Below, piece after piece: positions 40,501 through 52,500 of a DNA stretch of 64,000 nucleotides. This DNA is from Rhabdornis inornatus (Eukaryota; Chordata; Aves; Passeriformes; Rhabdornithidae): positions 2,441,083 through 2,505,082 of the forward strand of contig VWZS01000187.1 in assembly GCA_013397075.1 (NCBI GenBank). Direction: 5' to 3'. The translations under genes were made by a program, and so were the position numbers. The notes below the pieces were generated by a model, which was not told where the DNA came from, ran no database searches, and saw nothing but the letters and a program-made list of their open reading frames with translations. How positions within the stretch are numbered: the first letter of the stretch is position 1; the number at the start of each line of letters is the position of its first letter.

Positions 40501-43500
40501 TGGCTTTAAAATTGTCTGAATATTTTGTGGCCATTAGAAAATCAACCAATTAAATCATTAGCGCCCAGGCCTGCTGTCAACATACATTTTGGTTCTTTAG
40601 CCACTGAAGACTTTTTTTTAACATGTGCCTAATTTATTCATATTTCCTCTTCACCTTTGTCTCTTTCCTACCAGTTGATACAGAGTATATGGGTCACATT
40701 GCAGTATTCAGCAGGGCCAGGTAATAATAAGAGCTTCATCAAATAATATCCTACTGTTTTTCTGAGCTAGTATATTTTGCTTTTCCATTCCAATGTCAAG
40801 AGAAATTTGGAGCCCCAGTAACTGTAGTCACTGGAGCAGCTTTCATTCATCAGCGTTAGTCACATTAAAAGTTGACTGCTGTAAAATCCATTTCCTGTAG
40901 AGCTCCTAATTACTGCTGTGCCAGAAGTTGGCACTTTGTGGGAGATGCCCATCTATTATATTTGGACTGTAATATCAGTTGCACACAAGCTTGTAGCAGA
41001 ATACCTGCATTCAATTTCCTCCCCGTGCTAATCTTAGCTGTAGAAGAGTTTGGGTGATTTTCCTCAGAATAGGGTTGAAAACCTAATTATTATTTTAATA
41101 TACTGATTTTCCTTCTTTTTTTTTTTCTTTTTTTTTTTTTTTAAATCTCCAGATGAGACCTGCTAGAGCCAAGTTTGACTTTAAAGCACAAACACTAAAG
41201 TGAGTACAGCCTGCTGTTCCTACCTGGAGTGTTCTTCCTCCTTTTTCCCCTAGGATGCAGCATTTTTGAAGTGTCATGTAATTGGATTCACGTTTTAGGG
41301 TGTCTTTCCAGTTCTCAAAGCAAAGTTATCCATAGTAAGGCAGGGAAAAGTAATATGAACCTTGCAGGTCATAGCATCTAAAGGACCTTTATGAAAATGT
41401 CTTCTTTCTTAGTGCATCTCTATCCCACATGATTTTTAGGACAAACCTACATTCTTTACTGCAACAAGTGAATGCTCTGCCCTGTGGGTGGGTGGAGCCA
41501 CAGGGGAGGAGCATCCTTTTCACTGTTGGAAGGATAGCCCATGGGCAGAAGTTAAACAGATGCCTGACTTTAAGCATGTGGGCCCCTGACTTGGCATTTT
41601 CCTGATTCAGGACATAGAAGTGTGCAGAGTGGTCACTGCTCTCCTGGCATCTATGGATACATCAGCAGATGTTTCAGATGTCATTGTTGTACCTCCAAGC
41701 CCTGTTGTGGCCCTTTGGGTGAATCCCGAATTGTAAAAATTGTCGTAGAAAAGGCTGTGTTGTTTATTTTGCTCTGGGGAGATGTCAGCTAAGTTTATGA
41801 GCCTCGTACAAGCTGGCCACAGTTCTTCAAGCAGCAGACATTCATAATTTTAGCACTGAAGCCTGTGGATTGAAATTCCAATTTTTAGCCCAGTTGAGGA
41901 CAGTGATTGCACAACCACAGGCTGACTGTCAGTGTAATCATTGCAGGATCAACTTCGCCATGTGAGTATGTTAATCTAATCAGCAAACTAGCTCAGATTA
42001 AAATCATGTGTCTCTTTGGAAGGCACTTGTGACATGACTGTTTCAAAACAGGAATTGAGGGCTGCTCATCATATCCAACATGGAAAGTAGCCAGTGTCAT
42101 ATTTGGCTTGAGCTTGACCCTATTGCTTCTGGAGAGTATGTGGTTAGTAGGGCCCTCACAGGCCAATTTTTTTTTGACAGAATGCCCAAAGAACAGGAGA
42201 GGTTTTGCACATCACAATATGAACAGAGTAATCCTCAACATTTAGCTTGTGCTTTGGGTGGATCGTGATGTGTATCAACATGCTGATGCACACCTTGGTA
42301 CCTAGGGATTTTTGGACAGAAAAAGAACACATCTGTTCTCCTCCAGTGAAGTTCTGATGGAGTGCTTGTGTTGTTAACAGGGAACTTCCTCTGCAAAAAG
42401 GAGATATTGTTTACATTTACAAGCAGATTGACCAGAACTGGCTTGAAGGTGAACACCACGGCAGAGTTGGCATCTTCCCACGATCATACATAGAGGTAGC
42501 TGCTTTCCTTGCAGGTGTTCTTTCTCCACTCCCTTTCTGCCAGACACCAGTTTATGGGCTTTGTATATGAGACTTAGCTGATTCTGTTTGTTCATTCTAG
42601 TTCCTTCCCCCAGCTGAGAAGGCTCAACCCAAAAAACCATTACCATTGCAAGTATTGGAATATGGAGATGCTATTGCTAAGTTCAACTTCAATGGGGATA
42701 CCCAAGTGGAAATGTCCTTCAGGAAGGTAGGACTTCTGTTGTTTGATGAATCGAATCCAGACATGATGATGTTTTTTAGCACTAGTAATTTCCAATTTCC
42801 AGATGAAAGCTCCAATAAAATGAACTCTGTATTCAGGAAGGATTCCTCCTCATCACCCATGTTTTCAATCCAGTCATTATGTAGTGCATTGCAGTTTTCG
42901 TTGCAGGTAGGCTAAATCAAGAAGAGCCAATTGTTTCCTTAGGTCGAACTGAGAAGATACTTTGAACACAAGTGCTGGAAACCTGGCTCTGGCAAATTAG
43001 ATACTTGGTGACAGGTCTTTCCAGGTTGATTAGATTCAGTGGACATGCACACAGTTACGTGATAATAGTGATTTAGAAAAGAAGGAAACTGGATTCACCT
43101 TCCCCATACTACAAAGCCAAATCCTTGAGCAAGCCGGGTTCTGTGGTATTGAAGTGACTGGCTAGACCTGACTGCAGAGTGAAGGTGTGGGAAGGGGTTG
43201 TGTAATGGCTGTTCAGAGCAAAGTCAGCCATATTTCGATGAAGTAGCAGAATTTCTCCATCTCAACCAGCTGTTTTGATGATCAGATTAGATCTTCTCTG
43301 TCTTCTCTTTTAATTGTATATGAAAGTGAGGCTTGCAGTGTATATAAAGGATCTGGAAGTCAGTTTGTCAGCAAAACTGGAGAGACCATAGACCTAGGTT
43401 AAACTGCAGACCTGTGCATATTTTCTGTACACCTTATACATGTGAGAGTCTCATGGTCAGCCTGAAACTGCTGGTTTCCATTTTTAACTGTATTTACCAA

Positions 43501-46500
43501 GCAGAGTCTTGAAAATGTCAGCATAATTGAGTCTGCAGACAGACCAAATCAGCACCAGAAGATCTGCAATTTTTTCTTTCTCTGAACTGAAAAATATAAT
43601 TCCCACCCAGAGTTTAGGGTTAGGGTAATTGGAAATAAGCTGAGAACCACCAATTATTTTAGATCAGCTGCACCGAGATTAAAAATGTAATCTGCTTTGG
43701 AATGATGAAACATGTTCAAATCAGAGCTATATTGCTATTCCTTCCCACAGGGTGAAAGGATCACATTGATTCGACGGGTGGATGAGAACTGGTATGAAGG
43801 AAGAATCTCTGGCACCAGTCGCCAAGGCATCTTCCCTGTCACTTACGTGGAGGTTCTCAAACGGCCGGTGGTCAAAAATGCCATTGACTATCCTGACCCA
43901 CCGGTGTCCCTGTCCCCCAGCCGCAGCATGACAGCTTCACCACAGGTACTGCCACAAGATGCAGCCAGGTGCAACACCTTGCAAAACACTGGGATATTGC
44001 TATTCTTGTGCAAGAAGCAATAGCTGAAAGCAACCTGTATTTAAAACTAGAATTTGGTGCCGTAAAGCCACGCTCTCCCTGCAGTAAGCTGCAATTGCAG
44101 GAAAAGGTGATGTTTCATTTACCGGAAAGGTTAATGAACAGATCATTTGGGGATTTGGAGACTCAGCTTTTTATCTCTGATATGTAGCTTGAATCCAGGC
44201 CAGGTTGAAAGGGCCGCAGTTCACAGCCATGTGATTCAATTTCACTGCCAGAGATTGAATGAATTAGTGATCCAGCTTCTCCTGATTATGTGTTTATACT
44301 TCACACACACACCTTTACTGTGATGAGGGGAGTTTTATATTAGAAGTGTCATAGTCTGTAAGGTTTTAAGAAGTGCTATAGTTTGTAAGAGTCATTATAT
44401 TGATCCCAGTCAGCTTGAATTAAGGTGTATACCTGCCCCTGTAGGATCTAACTCATGATCAAGGTTTTTGGAGACAGCGTCAGGAGAACAGCCTGTATTA
44501 TTTGAAACTGCTGCTAAATGAACTCAGGTTTTGAGAGCAGGTCAGTCTGGGATCTTCCATGAATATTAGATTCACTATAAACCATACTGTGGTTCAAAGC
44601 AGAAATCAAAATGGCAGCAGGTAATTATATGGGAATACCAGAATGTTTGCCATGGCAAACTTATCTGGGAGACAGTGAGTCTCTAAATCCCTTTGTTTTG
44701 CTCCCATCTTGCAAATACTCATGCCAGGGGAAGGTCAGCATACATGTCTGGGTCATGGCCACAAGGTTCTGGTGCATCTCCCTCTCAACCATGGGACTAA
44801 GACAAGGTCAAGACTGCAAGAAACATAAATGGAGAATTGGGATTGGGAGGAAGGGATATATGGTACAAAAAGAATAGGAAAAAAGATGCCATGACTCATG
44901 CCTGTTGTCTGTCTGGATCTTACCTAAAAGGGGTGGTTTTAGTCTTAGCCACTGTGTAAAGAGGAAAAACTTGTTGCTTGTTTGGGTTTCTCAGTCAGAG
45001 TGGATGTCAGCTGAGCTTTTCTGTGAGCTCTGCAGCCTCTCCATAGCTGTGGCCTATCTTCCACAAGCTCCCTGCAAGCTTCTCGCTTTGGTGGAAGGGA
45101 TCATATCCACCATTTTTTAGTTTCCTTTGCAATTCTTTTGATTCCTCCCCTACAAAGTCAGTACTCCCCCTAGTTTTTTGCCTGACTTGACTGTGGACAG
45201 AAACAGTCCGACCAGTGCTAATGTAGCTGTTCTCACTGATGCTGCTGGTGGTAAAAGCTAAGGGCAGGACTTGGTAGTGTGTTCTGCCCTTATAAACACA
45301 GAACCTGTTTTAGTGACCTGAAGAGCAAAAAGCCACAGCTGGCTTTTTTGATCCCTTTCTCCTGCACAGCTTCTGCAATGCGTGTTTCCTGAGGAGCAAA
45401 CATTGCTCATGCTACGGTTGGATAAAGTCAGAGTTCATTGCAGCAGTGAATTCTGGCTGGATCCACAATGTGGTTGCTGGGTCCCCAGCTATTGCTTCCA
45501 GGCCAGTCAAATGCTTCATTCTGCCATCATGATGGTGGCTTCAACTGCTCCCTGAAGGACTTAGGGCTTATGGTAAGAAGTCAGAGGCCACAAGGTGTTT
45601 TGTGTCTGGGATCCTGGCAAAGGCTGGAGGAAGGTATTAGCAGCACTGATACAGGCTGGACTCTGTGGTTGGAGTAGCTGTGGACAGCATGTTCTCCAAC
45701 AGAGCACAGCATCTGTAGAAAACTTACGCATGTGGTCACAGATCTGCTTCTTTCCACACTTGCTCTTTCTCTCCTTTTACTTTTGCTTGATTTTGTATTT
45801 CCTTTATTATTTTTTGTTCATTTCTTTCTTTTTCTCTCCTGCTTTTGTCTCCTTCAAGTCTCCGAGCTCTGAGCTGCTCCATACTCCAACTCCTCCGCCT
45901 TTGCCTTTTGCGCGCCGCGCTTTGTCTCCAGAGGTGCAGGCGGTCACATCCGAGTGGATTGCTCTGACCGTGGGAGTGTCTCCCAGCACCACTCCTGCCA
46001 TAACTCCTCCATTGCCTCCTCCGCCTGAAGCCTCCCTCTCTCACACTGACTATCTCTCGCCTTCTGCTGCAGCCAGCCCTTCCCCCACAGTCAGCCTCCA
46101 CCATTCTCATCTCTCTGGCTCCTCAACTCCCAGGTCCATTAAATCCCCATTGCCCTCTTCCTCATCCAGACCTCAGTCCTCTGCCCGCAGTTCCTACCAG
46201 GCCACTCTACAAAACGAAGAAAAGTTTGTTGACTCCCCTTCTCCCAGCGTGACTTACTCTAACTCCTCTCACTGGGCAGTGGAGAGCCCTGAAAGCATCC
46301 TCGCAGAGCAGCGTGACACCACTGCCAGCCAAGCCTGGCTCCAAAAGACAGGAGAGGGCAGCAGCCACGCTGAGCAGAGTGCTCATGCTGTCCCCAAGAT
46401 CTCTGTTGAGCGCTGCCTGAAACCATCCCAGCTAGACATGCGTGCAAGCCCAGAAAGGAGACCTGTGGGTTCCTCTGAGGACAACCAGTTGTGTCAGGAG

Positions 46501-49500
46501 CTCATGGCTATTGTTCAGGGAGGTAAAACAGAAAAAAGAGACATGAGGAAAGGTGATACGGGAAAGTTTCAAAGCGGGGAAAAGAAGGTACTTCTGCATG
46601 TGTGTGTGCTGCTCTGAATCGCTGATTTTGTTTAACTGGTGGGTTGAGGTTTGTGCTGCTCTGCTGGCAGAGCAGAGCCAGTGGCTGCCACATGTCATTT
46701 TGATGATCCTAAGACATTTTTTCAGGGGTCACCAGTGGCATTCACTTGATAGCAGATCAAAAAGTTTTGGAAGCTCAAGAGCAGAGCAGTGTAGAGGAAA
46801 TTATTTTAGAACAGACAACACAGGACTGACACAATCAGTCTAATCTAATGAGGTGATTATGCCAGGTAGTGGTTATTACCAGATGTGTCAGATGAAAGCA
46901 TCACACAGGCCCACAGTGTAGAATACAGGCAATTTCTTGTGAATCAGAGATTTTACAGTGTGCAGTGAATAATTTTTGGTTATAAAATTTGTTTGTTTTT
47001 CCTAAAGCCAAAGACTGAAAAGCATTTTAAACATAAGCCTGGCTCCTAGAATCACAAAAGGTGTCCCCTGTTGATCCTGGAGCCTATGGTTTAGTCAACC
47101 TTGGTCTGGGATGTGCATGACTAAGGGAGTCTTGACTGTTATCTATGTATCGAGAGGAAGTTATTACCTTTGCACTTCTAAAATTATATGAGTGGCTCTA
47201 GCCACAAATGAGAATTAGACCTAGTGATGCTTTCCCCCTAGAGTTTTTAGTTATATGTAGCTGTATGTTATAAATAAGAGGAAGCACAGAGGGAACTCTC
47301 CAGCAGCTTCTACAACATATCTTCAGCCCTCAGTCTTTGTATAGGATATATGCTTTACTTTGCAGCTCTTCGTTGCCCTGGGGCCCATTGTGGGATAGAG
47401 CCAGCCCAATTACATTACAGTACCCCAATGAGTGTAAGTTTGGAGAATTTGAAATCATAGAATTCTAAATGCTGTCTTGGATGCATTGCAATAGCTTCCA
47501 TGGCATACCACATCTAGCCAACATTAAATAATGAGAAAACAGGGTTTCCAAGATGACATGTTTCACACTGGGAAAACTTACGACAAATAATTTGATTTCT
47601 GCTTGAATCATAACCAGTCTACTGGGAGATGTGTCAAGACTGTACTGTTTACCATCCAGATATATTTTAGTAGCATTTTTTAGACTTAACCTGCATGTTC
47701 AAAACAGAGTGAGGTAGTCAGCTCAGACAAACCAACTGGAAACTGCACTTGTCCTTGCATGGAGTTACTATTGCTGTGTGTGCTTCAAATTTACTGGATA
47801 GTAGGTGCTCTTATCACTAGCAGTGGTTGTGATAAGACAGTGTGTGCCAAGCTGACCAATTTTTCCTTTCTTCAAAAGACTGCAGACTCAAAAGTATTCT
47901 CTTCATCTGCTCCTCTCTCTTCCTCTACCCTCTCTTCCTCTACTGTCACAACACAGCCACCTCCCAGACTTACACGCAGAGTCAATAAGCCACAGGTAAT
48001 CATCTTTGCTGATTACTCTTCTATTACTTAGAGTTGTTTCCATGCCATGCCATTGTTTTGTCATATGCTTATTTAGCCACTCATTGATTACACAGGTGAG
48101 ATAATTTTCCTCCAATTTAGAATTTTTATTTAAAAAAAAAAATTTACTTCCAGGCTGTGCAGAAGGGCAGGCATGGGCAAAATCTTCAGCTGCTGCAAAT
48201 CTACATAGATCAAGTCTAGGTTTCTGCTTGTTTGTACCAGATGAGGATCTGTTTATCAGTTCTTCCGAAAGATTAACTCAGAGCTTGCTTAGTTCTGACC
48301 TTGAGCTCCTACAGCTTGATTGCACTATAAGGCAGTGTTGGTACCCTTCTTAGTGGGAATGGTGTAGCACACGAAAATTTGATTCAGGTATTGTTTAACC
48401 ACCTGATATTAGGATTCAAGGTTTGAGCATCTCAGAGCTGGGGATAAGGCATTTACCACAACTTAGTATCCACTATGCCAGGGACCTGCTCTGGTCTTCT
48501 CAGGTAGGATTCAGAGGCTCTTAGGTCTATTGCTGAGGGCTACAAACGTTTTCAAAAAGGGATGCAGTAGGGTCTGTGCAGTAAAGCCCAGCCTCAGCAC
48601 TGTGTCTGGGGTCCCCAAGAGTGTGGGAATGAGCAATGCTTACATCTGCTGGTGCCTCATCAGTCCTTCGAGGCAGCTTCCACAAGATGGCAATATTTGA
48701 AACAGAAAGTTTACAATTAGCAAGAACTGAATTTGTAGTGATGGGTATTGGGGAAGCAGTCTTTGGCTTGAACCAGGCAAGTTGCTCATGCAGGATGAAT
48801 GTGGGAAGTAGTTGTCAATATTACTTACTTTCTTGATTACATTAAGAGAGAGAGACAGCCTAAACCCTGACATTTTCCTATTATCCTTACTCATTTTTTT
48901 CCACCTGAAGCTTGCACAACTTTTTACTGAACAGCCACCTCTTGCTTCCCTTTCAATATCTGAGTCCAATAGAACACGTATTCTGCTTCATGTTAAAAAT
49001 GCATAGAAGTTTCCTGTGTTGACCTTTCTCCTCAGCTCTGATCTGCTTGGTCCTGCTGGTGCTTGCACTGGATATATGTGATCCGCAAGAGCAAAGAGAC
49101 ACGTTTAGACAAAGCTGTTTCTCTCCAGTGATGATTAGCATGTAGTTCTATTTTGGGTATTCCACCTGGTTGTAATAAGACCCTGTGGCCTTTCTTTGGA
49201 GTCAAAGTCAATATTTATATTTTATATGCCTTGACAATCAGAGCATTGTCAGTGTCAAGTTAAAACTGTGTGTGACATTAGCAGTAGCCTTGACCTCCTT
49301 TTCAGCTCTAGCTCTACAGTTGTTTAGGGAGAAGGAGTGGTATTTATATCTGCAAATGGCTTCTCATTATCTGGGTAATCCATACAGAGGCTGATGGTTT
49401 CAGCAGAACTTCAGGTATACCCTGGAGGCACTTCAAAAATGTGTACCTCTCAACTGATTTTAATCAAATGAGAAAAGCACTTAGCAGACGTGGAAATGAG

Positions 49501-52500
49501 ACATTACATTTGGGTTTTCCTTCCATTAGTGTCCATCTCTGGTGTTTGAGGTACTTTATGATTTTGAATTTTAGTTTTCTTTCTCATTGTGGATAACCTC
49601 TCCAGTTATGAAATTCTGACCCAGGGTTATTTGCAGGTTCCAGACCCTTTGGTATAGGACTGGTGTAAGGACTGTGTTCTTATCTGTTAGATTAAGTAAA
49701 AATAGAAATTGCCTTGTCTCTTTAAACTGTTCTGAAGTTCCCTTTTGCTTGCTTTCACAGTCTGAACTAAAAAGAAAAAATAATTACCTCACAGCATGTG
49801 AAGGTATTTCAAGTATAACTTACGGATAACTTGTTTCAATATTCTAGTAAAATATGTTATTAAGGAGTAACATAATCTATCAAATTAATTTATTTCAAGG
49901 GACCTGCAGGAATTTTCCACTCTAATTCCTGTTCTACTCAGAGATCCTTTTAGCACAGTGTGACAGTCAGCAGTGGTGCCAGCAAGTGTGTGAGCAGTGC
50001 AGTGGCTTTAGCCCTGGCGTTGGACTGTGGCTGTGGTGGGGGAAGGCAGGATTGGCTGGACAAGGACAGGATTGCTATCCCTATAGGTGGGACCCATCTG
50101 CTCCGTTGCACTTGTATAGAACCACTCTGTCAGAGTGGTAATTTCACCTGCTTTTGGCTGGTAGAGAGGGGAGCATATGAGGTGGATGTTCAGACGCCAT
50201 GTTCTCCAGCACAGACCAACTACCCTTAGCGGGTTCCTTGCTTTGCACCATGTTCAAGGCAAACTTTTACCTCCTCCAGCGGTTTTCTGTTGCTCCACAG
50301 ATTCAGCATGGCAATGTTTCTGCCGAGTGCTTGCGGTCCAAGGCAGAACTGGCCAGCCTGCAGCAGGCATTGGTACCTGTTTTCCGAGGGAAATCCCTTT
50401 TTCTGCTGTAGACACAGCCTTCAACTTCTGATCCAGGGTCAGGGAGTCTCTGCACTGATTATGACAGCCTTCAGGTCAGGCTACTCCACTCTGCAGCCTT
50501 TTCAGTGTCCTTTGTGAGAGCTCTTCAACCAGATTTCCACTTGCTTTCACCAGAGCTGGGCTTGGTGTGTACAGGGTTTTTCCTTTTGTTTCTCCTGGGC
50601 TGGGGAGGCCTCCCTGCTCTTGGTTCTTCACTCACATGTGGGAGCATCACTGCTGATGAGTGCCCTCCTCTGAGGGAACACCAATTTGTCTGTTTGTCTT
50701 GTGTGTCTATTAGTCTGTTCTGTTTAGCTTTGTCTTTGCTTATGTAGTTCTTTAACTCCCACCTGAAATGGATGGAAGACACATAAGAGCTACAGTGGAT
50801 AGATACACTGAACTTCACTAGGAGCAGGAAGAGCACTGTTGAGCAGTCTCAGCATCTTTCTTCCTAACATTTAAGAGCTGCCTTAGAATGTTTCTAGGCT
50901 CTTAATGTAGAACCTTTTCCTGGTAATTTTACAAACTTGTGGCATTCTTTAGATCCATCCCAAACTCTATATGAGGTGGAAACACTGGCCAGCTGTGCTT
51001 TGGGACTGACTGTACTTCATATTTGTGTACACAGTCTGTAGACATGGAGACATAGAGACTTAAGCAATAAATATAATAATGAATAAACTTGCTGAAGTTT
51101 ATTTATTTAGTCTTAACAAAGCATGTAGTGCGGCTGAGCAGGTAGAAGTTGCTGTGGATACTTGGTCACTTTTAGGGCCTTACCCTCAGCACTTACAGGG
51201 CTGGCTCAGTGTTTTGGGGGAAGTCTTTTATACTTTGGACCTTACACTTCCCAATTCCTCATCCACCTCTAGCACAAGGGAACCACCACTGCAGGTAGTA
51301 CATGGACTGTCTAAACCCACGTTTGAAGAGCATTTGGACCTATAACACTTTTTTCCCCCTTTAATCTCTTCCTTCCCTGAAAGGATAATGTTGAGTTTGG
51401 TTGGTTGATTTAAAAAAAAAACCGAAAAATTTAAAAAGCCACATAAATCATGCTATCAGGGTTGCTTGTTTACATTAGTGAAGTGGTACATTTACAGCCC
51501 AAAATCATGGGATCTGATCTGGTCAGTTTTTCATCCTGTTTAGCTAATACTGCATAGTTGCTGACTGTGTGGTGTTTCACCACCTCACTGCAGCGCTCTG
51601 CTGAAGCCCTGGGAGTTAGTGCTTTGGTAGGAGCTGCATGGATCTCTGGAGCAGAGGCCAGAGGGGATCCACTTAGTCATGTGTCTTGTCAGGTACTGAA
51701 TGGCAGTCCCATGAGGATCCTGCCAGGAAAGTGAATGTGACCAGGGTTCTGATGCTGCACCTCCTGGTAATACACATACAAACCTGCACTGTGGAACATT
51801 CAGAGGCAGTGTCAATTTTTTAGCTTTCAAATAACTAATTTAATTCAAGATATTAATGCTTTTAGGAGGAAAAGCTGCACAAGGAGGACACAAGTAATCA
51901 ATGGGAAATGGACCATGTAGTCTTAGGAGCTCATGGATCAATTTCAGTAGTGAATTTATTGGTATGGAACAGAGAAGCACTTTCTTGAGTTAAAAAAAAA
52001 CCACCCTAAAACATTCTTACAGCTGCCTCAGCCTGGAAAGTGGTTTTTCCAGCAACTTAACCACCTGAGCTAGCTCTGGTCTCATCAGATTTGATGCACT
52101 ATATCCAGTTTGTCTGCACAGTATTAACTTTAAATCTGTTATTTTTTCATTTGCCTTTCAGGGCTGATGATAGGCAGGAGGGACTTCCAGGAGTCCTGTG
52201 AGGATTTCAGGCTCCACAGTAAATGCTTTGAATGCAAATTCCACTGCAATTAGTACATTGAACTTACATTTAAACTTCTTTCTCTAGAAATATACATGGT
52301 AACAGAGCATTGTTTCATAGGGCAGTGATCCCAGATTCCAGCACCAGACAGTAGAACTTACTACAAAGGAGTTGCTGTGGGGCTGGGTTGGCCTAGAGTG
52401 GGTCACAGTCCTCGAGAAAAAAGATGTTTTGCTTTAATACAGTGATGGGCACAGCTCCAGATGTCCAAGATGTGGTTGAGTGGAGCTTTGAGAGGAATCA

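Noticed and set aside
43615..43626. Two TTAGGG units (telomere-like)
   Set aside because: Two copies are expected by chance; no longer array.
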